A DNA stretch of 64,000 nucleotides from NCBI RefSeq assembly GCF_002007105.1, contig NZ_MVBC01000002.1, positions 558,001-622,000 of the forward strand. The letters run 5' to 3'. Source of the DNA: Hymenobacter sp. CRA2 (lineage in GTDB: Bacteria > Bacteroidota > Bacteroidia > Cytophagales > Hymenobacteraceae). Position numbers and translations under genes: made by a program. Below the pieces are notes generated by a model that saw only the letters and a list, made by a program, of their open reading frames with translations, had not been told where the DNA came from and made no database searches. This document shows positions 1 through 8,358 of the stretch, one piece after another (positions within the stretch are counted from its first letter, which is position 1; every line of letters starts with the position of its first letter).

Positions 1-1516
1 CGTACATGCTGTCGCGGCGGAACTGCAGGGCGCGGCGCTGGGTAAACGGCTGCGCGGCCGAGCTGGTCCAGAAGCCGTTGGCTTCGTAGGGGTTAGTGGT
101 ACTGTTGAAGAACGGCGGCAGGTTGAACGCCACAGGTCCGGCCTGACGAAATAAGCCGGTGTGAAAGTGCCCGGTGGTAGCCGGACCGCTCAGCCCACCC
201 CACACCATAGCAAAGTGCGCGTTGCTCTGGTCGCGGTCGATGGACACGAAGCCGGCACCGTAGCCGTTGGTACTGACGGGGTTGGGCGCTTCCTGCTGGC
301 CGTTCAGCGAGAAGGTGTATCCCTCTCGGGCCAGCCGGTACACCTGCCCACGAATTTCGCCGTTGGGGTTGGCGGCCGTGCTGAACACCAGGTTGGCGCC
401 CCCACTCAAAAACAGGTTGACGGCCACCGTATTCAGGCCCGACAGCGTCAGGCCAAAGGAATTAGGCGTGCCGGCCGGAATGGTCACCGAGGCCAGCAGC
501 CCGGCCGGGGAGTTGACCTGCCCGGCTTCACCAGCGTAAATCTGCAGGGCCGTCGGAGCGCCGCTCAGGCCGGTATGCGCAATACTCATGCGCAGCGTGT
601 CCAGCGTGGTGTTCAGGCGCAACACGGCCACGGCCTGCGCGGTGGTGGTTACGGCCGGCACCATCTGCGCCCCATCGAGGCGGGCATCGTGGGCCAGGGC
701 GCGCAGGGTAGGCAACACCTGTCCGCGAATTTCTCCCCCAGGGTTGTTGGCCGTGTGCACGTTGATGTAGATCTGCCCGGCGGCCAGGGCCGTGAGAAAT
801 GCCGCGGTAGGCGTGATTTCGCCTTCGATGACGTTGCCGGTGCGGAAGGTTTCGGTGCCGACAATCACGGGGCCACTGACCCCGACCGCCCCGGTGTGGA
901 AGTGGCTGTTGGTAATGGCGCTGCTCAGCCCCGAAAACACGACTTTGAACCTAAACCTGGTCTGGTCCTGGCTCAGATTGAACGTACCAACGCCCGTGCC
1001 GTTGGTTGTCACGGCCGGCACCTCCTGAGCGCCGCTGAGGGCGGCGGCGTACTCTGCGTCCGTTTCTATTTCGATCTGCCCGCGGATTTCGCCGGCGGGG
1101 TTAGCAGCCGTGTGCACGTTGATGTAGTACTCCCCACGCAAGTATTTGCTGATCTTGGCGCGGTCGATGTCGGCGCCGGTGAGGAAGCCCTGCATGCGGT
1201 TGCCGCTCACAAACGGCAGCAAATTGGTCACCACCGGGCCGGCTACGCCGCGGGCGCCGTCGTGCACGTGGGCCTGGGTAATGGGCCCGCTCAAGCCATT
1301 GAAGGCTGCGGTAATAAATAAGGTGTCGCGCGTGGCGTTGAAGGTGAAGCTGGCCACGCCCCGGGCAGCCGTCGTGACGGCGGGCACTTCCTGAGCGCCG
1401 GTGAGCTGGGCGCCCAGCAGCAAGTGCGGGCGCAGGTGGTCGGCGCGGGCGGCCAGGCCCAGCAGCAGCAAGGGCAGCCAGCCGACCCGGAGGCACAGCG
1501 TACGGAGTAGGTTCAT
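1..1516 (-). CDS. CHRD-repeat secreted protein, C-terminus cut by window edge
   Basis: The frame opens at an ATG at 1514-1516 and runs without a stop off the left edge, so about 505 residues are visible and the C-terminus is missing. A signal peptide (basic start, Leu-rich core, end near residue 24, AARA) is followed by tandem CHRD-type repeats at roughly residues 29-140, 145-262 and 265-390, and a fourth that starts near 395. Each repeat carries a GAQEVP-like opening, an HVH or HFH segment and a closing EIRGQ motif; the third is the most diverged. CHRD domains are known from chordin and from bacterial surface or secreted proteins, but their bacterial function is not established. A T9SS sorting domain would be expected beyond the window edge but cannot be seen. 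A long open frame on the opposite strand here is an antisense shadow. Confidence 0.88.
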   Translation of the reverse strand, partial: MNLLRTLCLRVGWLPLLLLGLAARADHLRPHLLLGAQLTGAQEVPAVTTAARGVASFTFNATRDTLFITAAFNGLSGPITQAHVHDGARGVAGPVVTNLLPFVSGNRMQGFLTGADIDRAKISKYLRGEYYINVHTAANPAGEIRGQIEIETDAEYAAALSGAQEVPAVTTNGTGVGTFNLSQDQTRFRFKVVFSGLSSAITNSHFHTGAVGVSGPVIVGTETFRTGNVIEGEITPTAAFLTALAAGQIYINVHTANNPGGEIRGQVLPTLRALAHDARLDGAQMVPAVTTTAQAVAVLRLNTTLDTLRMSIAHTGLSGAPTALQIYAGEAGQVNSPAGLLASVTIPAGTPNSFGLTLSGLNTVAVNLFLSGGANLVFSTAANPNGEIRGQVYRLAREGYTFSLNGQQEAPNPVSTNGYGAGFVSIDRDQSNAHFAMVWGGLSGPATTGHFHTGLFRQAGPVAFNLPPFFNSTTNPYEANGFWTSSAAQPFTQRRALQFRRDSMY

Positions 1517-1672
1517 AGTAGCAAGGCGTTTGGAGGTTGGGAATGGAAGAAGGGTTTGGTTGTGAGCCCCGGTGGCCCGGCAGAGCCGGTTTGCGGCCTT
1601 TTGAGGCCGGCCACACCGCGGTGCTGAAGCTGAACTCGCAAACAATTGGCTGGCAGTTGCCCGTCGGCGGCG

Positions 1673-1680
1673 TATTTTTG
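1673..1680 (+). promoter_or_regulatory. -7 promoter element of guanine deaminase gene
   Basis: TATTTTTG matches the Bacteroidota -7 consensus TAnnTTTG and lies 24 nt before the ATG at 1704. A second, weaker TATTTTTC follows at 1693-1700. No well-spaced -33 TTG is obvious; the nearest (1646-1648) is 24 nt away. Confidence 0.55.
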
Positions 1681-1703
1681 CGGGTTCACCCCGTATTTTT
1701 CCC

Positions 1704-2180
1704 ATGGACTCTCCCAACCCCGACTTCATGCGCGAGGCCATCCGCCTCTCCGTTGAGCAAATGCAGGCCGGCCTCGGCGGCCCCTTCGGCGCGGTGGTAG
1801 TTAAGGACGGGCGCATCATTGCGCGCGGCTTCAACCAGGTCACCAGCACCAACGACCCTACCTGCCACGCCGAGGTCGACGCCATCCGCAAGGCCTGCCA
1901 GGCCCTGGGTAGCTTCCAGCTCGACGACTGCGACCTGTACACCAGCTGCGAACCGTGCCCGATGTGCCTCGGCGCCATTTACTGGGCCCGCCCACGCCGC
2001 GTGTTCTACGGCAACACCAAGCAAGACGCCGCCGCCATCGGTTTCGACGACCAGTTCATCTACGACGAAATCGAGAAGCCCCTCTCCGACCGCGGCATCC
2101 CCATGGAGCAGATGCTGCGCGAGGAGGCCCTGGCCGGCTTCCGCGCCTGGGAACAACACGAAGGCAAAACGGAGTACTAG
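1704..2180 (+). CDS. guaD: guanine deaminase (GuaD-type nucleoside deaminase)
   Basis: A 158-residue cytidine-deaminase-fold enzyme. Zinc ligands and catalytic residues are visible as CHAE (His55, Glu57) and PCPMC (Cys85, Cys88). The stretches around residues 50-98 (NDPTCHAEV, LDDCDLYTSCEPCPMCLGA) and the short C-terminal tail ending in Glu-Tyr resemble Bacillus GuaD, which turns guanine into xanthine, better than TadA tRNA deaminases or cytosine deaminase. The length equals that family. The role would be cytosolic purine salvage or nitrogen recovery. It is monocistronic: a -7 element precedes it and a strong hairpin follows it. Substrate is inferred from family resemblance. Confidence 0.85.
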   Translation: MDSPNPDFMREAIRLSVEQMQAGLGGPFGAVVVKDGRIIARGFNQVTSTNDPTCHAEVDAIRKACQALGSFQLDDCDLYTSCEPCPMCLGAIYWARPRRVFYGNTKQDAAAIGFDDQFIYDEIEKPLSDRGIPMEQMLREEALAGFRAWEQHEGKTEY

Positions 2181-2209
2181 GCCGCGCGGCCTCTTACCGG
2201 CCAGTCGTA

Positions 2210-2245
2210 AAGGGCTGCATTCCACGGTGGTGGAATGCAGCCCTT
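2210..2245 (+). terminator. hairpin after guaD
   Basis: A perfect 15-bp stem (2210-2224 with 2231-2245) closes a 6-nt loop just after the deaminase stop. It has only a short T-rich stretch behind it, so it may terminate or protect the transcript. Confidence 0.6.
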
Positions 2246-2369
2246 ATTCGTGCAGCTCATTTTGGGAGGCGCTTTATCAAAATAATTCTACTCTCTACCC
2301 AGTATCCAACGAACCAATTCCCAGCTCCTCTCCTTTGACAGGCACCTGATTTTCACGCACAGGCGCCTC

Positions 2370-5339
2370 ATGCTGCACTTCTCCCCTGCCAAAGCTTTTT
2401 TACAATCCATTCTCATTTTAGCTTTAATCCTATTCCATTTCAACAAGACCGTTGCCCAGAACGGCAGCTGGCACCCTGCTGAAGCCGCAGAAACCTTTCC
2501 GCGCACGTTGCTGACTGCGGACGAGCTGCCGGCCGTGCGGGCCGCCGTAACATCGGGAACGAGTTTCGCCCTGTATGCCAGCCTAGTAGCCGACGTAGCA
2601 GGTACCCCGCCCGCTGATAATACCTCGTCGGGTGGGCGCCGGGCGCGGGCCACGTTTGCCAAGAATGCCGCCTTCGTGGCGCTGCTAAACCAACAAGCGG
2701 GGCGCGGCGCGGCGCAGCTCTTGCCGGCCGCCGACCGTACACGGCTGTTGACCACTGCCCGGGGCCTGCTGGAAACCATGAACCCGGGCGTGGAGCCGTT
2801 TGCCAGCTTCAGCGGGACGCAGTACACCGAGTGGCAGTGGCGCTCCAAGGAACTGATCGACTACCTCGTGGCCTACGACTTGCTCCGGGGCGCGGGCGAG
2901 CCGGAAGCCAGCCTGGCCCCGGCCAAAGCCCGGCTACAGCTGTTTGCCGGCAACCTCTACCTGCAGTCGACCAAGCCGTTTTTGGGCGTGGCCTTCTACA
3001 AGACCATCAAAAACAACCACACGCTGATGACCGCCGCGGCCTTGGGCATGGCCGCCGCAGTGCTCAACGACGCCACCAGCTCCGACCCCAACCAGCAACC
3101 CACGAACTGGGCCAACGCGGGGCTGTTCAACCTCGACAACGTGCTCTGGGAAGACGCCCAGCGGCAGTCCGACCCCGCGGCCGTGGCGGGCTACGCCGAA
3201 GGGCCTTACTATTTCAAGTATGCTTTTCTGAATTGCCTGCCTCTCATCCGCACCCTGGGCCACTTTCTGCCCGACAAGGCGTTTAGCTACAGCTACGGCG
3301 GCGTGACGCGCAGCATCCCCAACCCATACTTCGACCCGCGTTACGACCGGCTCTACCAGTGGATAACGGCCATTCAGATGCCGGATGGCCGCTTTCCGGC
3401 CCTGGAGGACTCGTACATCGACATGGGCATGCCCGAGCTGGCCCTGACCGGCAAAGCGCAGTACGCCAACCCGCTGTACCTGAATAAGCTGAACCCGGGG
3501 CAGCTCAATACCCTGCTCACCCAGCTGCGCGACGTGACGGTGGACATGCGCGCGGCTTACCTGGCAGCCAATATCACGCCCGCTCCTCCCCAAAACGCCC
3601 AGCTTACCTCCCTGCCGCTGAGCGGCAACCTGGTATTTCGCTCCGGCAACGACTCGCTGGCCAGCTACCTGCACGTGTACGGCAAGAACGGCGCGCCGCT
3701 TGCCAACTCCGGCGGCCACAACCAGGGCGACGCCGGCTCCTTCATCCTGCACGCCCAAGGCCAGCTGCTGGCCCTGGATCCGGGCTACCTGAGCTACAAC
3801 CGCCGCGAGGAAATCGGCAATGCCAGCAACCACAACCTGGTACTGGTCGACGGGGCCGGCCCCGTTATCGGCAGCGCGGGCAATGCCAACGACGCGGCGG
3901 CTACGGTGCAGAACGCCTTTGAGACGCCGCAGCTGGCCTACGGCGAAGTGGCCACGGCCTACAACGGCGCCCGCCTCACGCGCAAAACGCTGTTTGTGCG
4001 CGGCCGCTACTTTCTACTGGCCGATGCCGTGCAGGCCAGCGCCCCGCACGCCTATACCTGGCAGCTGCACGGTTACGGCCTGGCGGGCGGCACGGCTACC
4101 ACGGGCACTTTCACCGACAGCCTGGCCACGCACACCGGCATCTGGCAGAAAAACGGGGCCAGCCTGCTGGCGCACGTGACGGCCCAGGGCGCGGCGGCCA
4201 CTTACACCACCGCTACCCGCATCCACGAGCTGACGTACAACACCACCGAAAACCACACGGCGCTGCTGGTGCAGTCGGGCCGGGCCACTCAGACGCAGTT
4301 TCTGGCCGCCTTGTACCCGTTTACCACGCACCAGCCGCGCATCGCAAGTGTCAGCACAGCCAGCACGGCGGGCCTGACCACCACTACCGACCGTTTCCGC
4401 GACCTGGCGTTTGCCCAGTCCGATACCCTGCTGCGCACGGCCACTAGTCCGCAACTCCGCCAAGCCATCGGCGCCGATGGCCTGCTGAACTTCTACTCGG
4501 CCGACAGCGCGGGCCGCTTTGCACAGCTGTTCATCGAACAGGGCACCGTACTGCAGCTCGATACGCTACCGTTGCTGCTGGCTTCGCGGCGGGCCACCAT
4601 CAGCTGGCAGCAGCTCGACGACCAGCATTTCGCCGGCTACGTGAGCCGGGCCACCACCCTGCGCCTCGCCTTTCCGCAGGCGCCCCCGACCGTGAGCGGC
4701 GCCGGCGTCAGCCGCTTCAGCTACGATGCCGACGCGCACCAATTGCGCATTGAGTTCAGCCAGGCCTCGGCCTTTACCGTGGTGTTGCCGGCCGCGGGCA
4801 AGGTGCTGCCGGTGGAGCTGATGCGCTTCGGGGCCGAGCGACAACGCGGCGACGTAGCCCTGACGTGGCAGACGGCCACCGAACTGCGCAACGCGGGCTT
4901 CACGGTGGAGCGGCGCACCGGGCAGGAAGCCGCTTTTCAGCCTATCGGCTACGTAGCCGGCGCGGGCACTTCCGCCGCCGCCCGCAGTTACCGCCTGCTG
5001 GACAACACCGCCCCGAGCAGCCTCACCTACTACCGCCTGCGCCAGGTCGACACTGACGGCACGGTTACCTACTCGCCGGTGGCCGTAGCCCCAGCAGCAG
5101 CTCCCGAGCCCGTGCTCATGCTTGCGCCCAACCCAGCCGATGCATACCTCACGGTGCGCCAATTTGGCACCGCCGGTACGCTGCAGCTGCTTGACACCCA
5201 GGGCCGCCGCGTGTTACAGCAGAGCTTTCAGCAGGAAGCCCGCCTGGATACCAGCCACCTGCCCGCCGGGCTGTACTACCTGCAGCTGCTACGCCCAAAT
5301 GCCCGCCCGCAGACCGGCAAAGTGCTGGTAGTGCATTAA
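2370..5339 (+). CDS. T9SS-secreted heparinase II/III-like polysaccharide lyase
   Basis: A 989-residue secreted protein. A signal peptide ends near residue 29 (TVAQN). Residues about 45-420 are helix-rich and fit the alpha/alpha toroid of polysaccharide lyases; residues about 425-750 contain the heparinase II/III C-terminal beta-sandwich, with the typical GGHNQGDAGSF stretch near residue 448 followed by a Tyr/Arg-rich segment. The last ~75 residues form a type A T9SS sorting domain (ANPADAY near 915, then LPAGLYYL and a basic end). Such lyases cleave acidic polysaccharides; the polymer cannot be told from the sequence. The gene stands alone between two hairpins and converges on ffh. An in-frame start at 2370 directly precedes the signal peptide. 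Confidence 0.85.
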   Translation: MLHFSPAKAFLQSILILALILFHFNKTVAQNGSWHPAEAAETFPRTLLTADELPAVRAAVTSGTSFALYASLVADVAGTPPADNTSSGGRRARATFAKNAAFVALLNQQAGRGAAQLLPAADRTRLLTTARGLLETMNPGVEPFASFSGTQYTEWQWRSKELIDYLVAYDLLRGAGEPEASLAPAKARLQLFAGNLYLQSTKPFLGVAFYKTIKNNHTLMTAAALGMAAAVLNDATSSDPNQQPTNWANAGLFNLDNVLWEDAQRQSDPAAVAGYAEGPYYFKYAFLNCLPLIRTLGHFLPDKAFSYSYGGVTRSIPNPYFDPRYDRLYQWITAIQMPDGRFPALEDSYIDMGMPELALTGKAQYANPLYLNKLNPGQLNTLLTQLRDVTVDMRAAYLAANITPAPPQNAQLTSLPLSGNLVFRSGNDSLASYLHVYGKNGAPLANSGGHNQGDAGSFILHAQGQLLALDPGYLSYNRREEIGNASNHNLVLVDGAGPVIGSAGNANDAAATVQNAFETPQLAYGEVATAYNGARLTRKTLFVRGRYFLLADAVQASAPHAYTWQLHGYGLAGGTATTGTFTDSLATHTGIWQKNGASLLAHVTAQGAAATYTTATRIHELTYNTTENHTALLVQSGRATQTQFLAALYPFTTHQPRIASVSTASTAGLTTTTDRFRDLAFAQSDTLLRTATSPQLRQAIGADGLLNFYSADSAGRFAQLFIEQGTVLQLDTLPLLLASRRATISWQQLDDQHFAGYVSRATTLRLAFPQAPPTVSGAGVSRFSYDADAHQLRIEFSQASAFTVVLPAAGKVLPVELMRFGAERQRGDVALTWQTATELRNAGFTVERRTGQEAAFQPIGYVAGAGTSAAARSYRLLDNTAPSSLTYYRLRQVDTDGTVTYSPVAVAPAAAPEPVLMLAPNPADAYLTVRQFGTAGTLQLLDTQGRRVLQQSFQQEARLDTSHLPAGLYYLQLLRPNARPQTGKVLVVH

Positions 5340-5353
5340 CTAACCTCTAAACC

Positions 5354-5400
5354 ACCACAAAAAGCCCCGCTACCAAGTAGGTAGCGGGGCTTTTTGTGGT
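5354..5400. terminator. bidirectional terminator between lyase gene and ffh
   Basis: A perfect 21-bp stem (5354-5374 with 5380-5400) with A-run and T-run at its outer ends lies between two convergent genes. It fits intrinsic termination in both directions. Confidence 0.9.
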
Positions 5401-5402
5401 CA

Positions 5403-5458
5403 GACCAATCGTCCACGTAATCCGTGAAATCCGACAGATCCGTCTAAATCCGTGATTA
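5403..5458 (-). repeat. copy A of 54-nt dispersed repeat
   Basis: Read on the minus strand this starts TAATCACGGATTTAGACGG and continues with CGGATTTCACGGATT and GTGGACGAT. Similar elements lie at 40894 and 43886. The first three bases are the ffh stop codon. Confidence 0.75.
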
Positions 5459-6796
5459 TTTGCGCATGCCCATCATGCGGGCCATCTGAGCCATGCCTCC
5501 TTTGGTCTGGCTCATCTTGTTCATGGTGCGCATCATCTTGCGCATCTCGTCAAACTGCTTCATCAGGTTGTTCACCTGCTGAATGCCCTGGCCCGAGCCG
5601 GCGGCAATGCGCTTGCGGCGCGAACCGTTGAGCAGGTCGGGGTTCTGGCGCTCCTGCGGGGTCATGCTCTTAATGATGGCCTCAATCGGCTTGAAGGCGT
5701 CGTCGTCGATTTCCACGTCCTTCATGGCCTTGCCCATGCCCGGAATCATGCCGACGAGGTCCTTCAGGTTGCCCATCTTCTTGATCTGCTCCAGCTGGGA
5801 GAGGAAGTCGTCGAAGTTGAACTGGTTCTTCCGGATTTTGGCGTTGATGCGCTTGGCCTCATCCTCGTCGAACTGCTGCTGCGCACGCTCTACCAGCGAA
5901 ATTACGTCGCCCATGCCCAGGATGCGCTGGGCCATGCGGTCGGGGTAGAACAGGTCCAGCGCCTCCATCTTCTCACCCGTCGAGATGAACTTGATGGGCT
6001 TTTCGACCACGGCCCGGATCGACAGAGCGGCACCGCCGCGGGAGTCGCCGTCGAGTTTGGTGAGCACCACGCCGTCGAAGTTGATGCGCTCATTGAAGGC
6101 CTTGGCGGTGTTCACCGCGTCCTGGCCGGTCATGGAGTCCACCACGAACAGGGTTTCCGACGGGTTGATGGCCCGCTTCACCTGCTCGATTTCGGCCATC
6201 ATCTGCTCGTCCACGGCCAGGCGGCCGGCGGTGTCGATGATGACCACCTTCTTGTTGTTCTGCTTGGCGTGCTGAATGGCGTTCTGCGCAATCTGCACGG
6301 GGTTTTTGTTCTCCACTTCGGAGTACACCTCCACGCCGATCTGCTCGCCGAGCACCTTCAGCTGGTCGATAGCGGCCGGGCGGTACACGTCGGCGGCCAC
6401 CAGCAGCACGGTGCGGTTCTGCTTCTTGATGAAGGAAGCCAGCTTGCCGGCGAAGGTAGTTTTGCCCGAGCCCTGCAGGCCCGAGAGCAGCACCACGGCC
6501 GGGTCGCCCTTGATCTGGATGTCCTTTTTCTCGCCGCCCATCAGGTCGGTCAGCTCGTCGTAGACGATTTTGACCATCAGCTGACCCGGCGACACGGCCG
6601 TGAGGACTTCGCGGCCCATGGCCTCGTCCTTGATCTTGTCGGTGACTTCCTTGGCCACCTTGTAGTTCACGTCGGCATCCACCAGCGCGCGGCGGATTTC
6701 CTTTACCGTGGAGGCGACGTTGATTTCGGTGATGCTGCCCTGGCCTTTGAGGGTCTTAAAGGCGCGGTCGAGCTTGGTAGATAAATTATCAAACAT
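5456..6796 (-). CDS. ffh: signal recognition particle GTPase Ffh
   Basis: A 446-residue protein of normal Ffh length. It has an N domain (residues 1-90), a G domain with the P-loop GLQGSGKTT (about 107-115), DTAGR (G3) and TKLDGDSRGG (G4), and a methionine-rich M domain from about 330 that ends MAQMARMMGMRK. Ffh binds signal sequences at the ribosome together with 4.5S RNA and docks with FtsY at the membrane. The SRP RNA gene is in this same window at 44022-44120. The start at 6796 (MFDNLSTKLD) is the usual Ffh start in this phylum. The stop codon is supplied by a dispersed repeat. Confidence 0.98.
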   Translation of the reverse strand: MFDNLSTKLDRAFKTLKGQGSITEINVASTVKEIRRALVDADVNYKVAKEVTDKIKDEAMGREVLTAVSPGQLMVKIVYDELTDLMGGEKKDIQIKGDPAVVLLSGLQGSGKTTFAGKLASFIKKQNRTVLLVAADVYRPAAIDQLKVLGEQIGVEVYSEVENKNPVQIAQNAIQHAKQNNKKVVIIDTAGRLAVDEQMMAEIEQVKRAINPSETLFVVDSMTGQDAVNTAKAFNERINFDGVVLTKLDGDSRGGAALSIRAVVEKPIKFISTGEKMEALDLFYPDRMAQRILGMGDVISLVERAQQQFDEDEAKRINAKIRKNQFNFDDFLSQLEQIKKMGNLKDLVGMIPGMGKAMKDVEIDDDAFKPIEAIIKSMTPQERQNPDLLNGSRRKRIAAGSGQGIQQVNNLMKQFDEMRKMMRTMNKMSQTKGGMAQMARMMGMRK

Positions 6797-6926
6797 GGGT
6801 TGGGCGTAGCAAAAGATGCTTCAGCAAAGGGCCAGGTACCGGCGGATGCGGCCGCGCAGCGTGCGCGGGCCCAGCAGCACCAAGCACAAAAATAGCCACA
6901 AAACCATGAATGCCGGTTTCGCGGCT

Positions 6927-6934
6927 TACTTTCG
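6927..6934 (+). promoter_or_regulatory. candidate -7 element of GT4 gene
   Basis: TACTTTCG, one base off TAnnTTTG, lies 30 nt before the GTG start at 6965. Confidence 0.4.
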
Positions 6935-6964
6935 CCCTTCCGTAACACCAAAAACCGCCTCGTT

Positions 6965-8269
6965 GTGCCCGCGCCGCTTCGTTTGCTGGTCATCACGTAC
7001 TACTGGCCCCCCTCGGGCGGAGCCGGCGTGCAGCGCTGCCTGAAGTGGGTGAAGCACCTGCCCGCGCTGGGCGTAGCGCCCACCGTCATTACCGTCGACC
7101 CGGCGCAGGCCGCGTACCCGGTGCTGGATTATTCGCTGGAAGCCGACGTGCCGCCCGGCGTGCGGGTGCTGCGCACGGGCACGCTGGAGCCCTTCGGGGC
7201 GTACCAGAAGCTCACCAGCCGGCCCATTCCGCACGGCGGCTTTGCCAACGAAGGCCGGCCCTCCATGGCGCAACGGGTGGCGCGCTTCGTGCGCGGCAAC
7301 GTGTTTTTGCCCGACCCGCGCCGGGGCTGGAACCGCTTCGTGCTCCGGCAGGTAGCCGAGCTGGTGACCCAAGGCGAGCAGTTCGATGCGGTGCTGACCT
7401 CCTCGCCGCCCCACTCTACCCAGCTCATCGGCCTGGCGCTGAAACGCCGCTACGGCTGGCGGTGGCTGGCCGACCTGCGCGACCCGTGGACGGACATCTA
7501 CTACTCGCAGACCTTGATGCGCACGGCCGTAGCCCGCTGGCTCGATCAGCGCTACGAGCGGCAGGTGCTTGAGGCCGCCGATGTGGTCATCACCACCAGC
7601 CCCGACACCGGCCGGCTGCTGCTGGGCAAGGCATCGGGCCTGCACTCAGATAAGTTCGTGGTGCTGCCCAACGGCTACGACGAAGCCGATTTTCAGCAGC
7701 CTTCTACCCCGCCCATGGACGCGCTGCTGCTGACTTACGTGGGTACCATTACCGGGCAATACCACGTCGGGCCGTTCCTGGAGGAAGTAGCGGCCTGCGC
7801 CGCCCGGCACCCCGCGGTACCGCTGCGGCTGCGCTTCGTGGGCCGCGTGGCGAAGGAAGTGGAGCGGCAGCTGGCTGACGCGGGGCTGCTGGAACGCACC
7901 GAGCTGCTGGAGTTTGTGCCCCACGACGAGGCCGTGGGCTACATGCTGCGCGCGTCGGTCTTGCTGCTGGCTATTCCCGACGTGGCCCACAACCGCGGAA
8001 TTTTGCCGGGCAAGGTGTTCGAGTATCTGGCGGCCAACAAGCCGGTCATCTGCATCGGTCCGGCTGGCGCCGACGCGGCCCACATCCTGGAGGAAACCCA
8101 CGCCGGCGAAAATTTCACCTACGAGGACCGGGAGGCCATGCGCGTTTACCTGGACCAACTAGTGGCCAGCTGGCAGCAGAATCCGAACCTGGATTTGCCC
8201 GCCTTTAGCAAGGCCCGCTACTCCCGCCGCGGCCTCACGCAGCGGCTGGTGGAGCTGATCCGGAAGTGA
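6965..8269 (+). CDS. family 4 glycosyltransferase
   Basis: A 434-residue GT-B fold transferase. The N-terminal Rossmann domain opens with LLVITYYWPPSGGAGVQR, the glycine-rich acceptor-side loop of GT4 enzymes; a linker region ADLRDPWTD near residue 170 and VLPNGYD near 235 mark the C-terminal nucleotide-sugar domain, and EYLAANKPVICIG near 355 is the usual donor-binding region. It probably transfers a sugar onto a lipid-linked or surface glycan in the cytoplasm. The start is GTG at 6965. It lies next to the FkbH/pse region and runs in the same direction as pseB, so a role in the same surface glycan is plausible. Donor and acceptor are unknown. Confidence 0.88.
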   Translation: MPAPLRLLVITYYWPPSGGAGVQRCLKWVKHLPALGVAPTVITVDPAQAAYPVLDYSLEADVPPGVRVLRTGTLEPFGAYQKLTSRPIPHGGFANEGRPSMAQRVARFVRGNVFLPDPRRGWNRFVLRQVAELVTQGEQFDAVLTSSPPHSTQLIGLALKRRYGWRWLADLRDPWTDIYYSQTLMRTAVARWLDQRYERQVLEAADVVITTSPDTGRLLLGKASGLHSDKFVVLPNGYDEADFQQPSTPPMDALLLTYVGTITGQYHVGPFLEEVAACAARHPAVPLRLRFVGRVAKEVERQLADAGLLERTELLEFVPHDEAVGYMLRASVLLLAIPDVAHNRGILPGKVFEYLAANKPVICIGPAGADAAHILEETHAGENFTYEDREAMRVYLDQLVASWQQNPNLDLPAFSKARYSRRGLTQRLVELIRK

Positions 8270-8273
8270 TGAT

Positions 8274-8358
8274 GTAGCGCGGACTTTCAGTTCGCGTATC
8301 GTTGCTGACGACCGGACAACCATTGTTCAGCGATACGCGAACTAAAAGTTCGCGCTAC
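8274..8358. repeat. long imperfect inverted repeat between convergent genes
   Basis: The arms 8274-8306 and 8327-8358 are near-perfect reverse complements (GTAGCGCG, AGTTCGCGTATCG) around a 20-nt loop. The right arm overlaps the last codons and stop of the FkbH-like gene. It may act as a two-way terminator; it also resembles a dispersed hairpin element. Confidence 0.75.

Noticed and set aside
161-1321. 386-residue open frame on the plus strand
   Set aside because: It lies antisense to the CHRD gene, has no family motif and an Arg/Gly/His-rich composition typical of shadows in GC-rich DNA.
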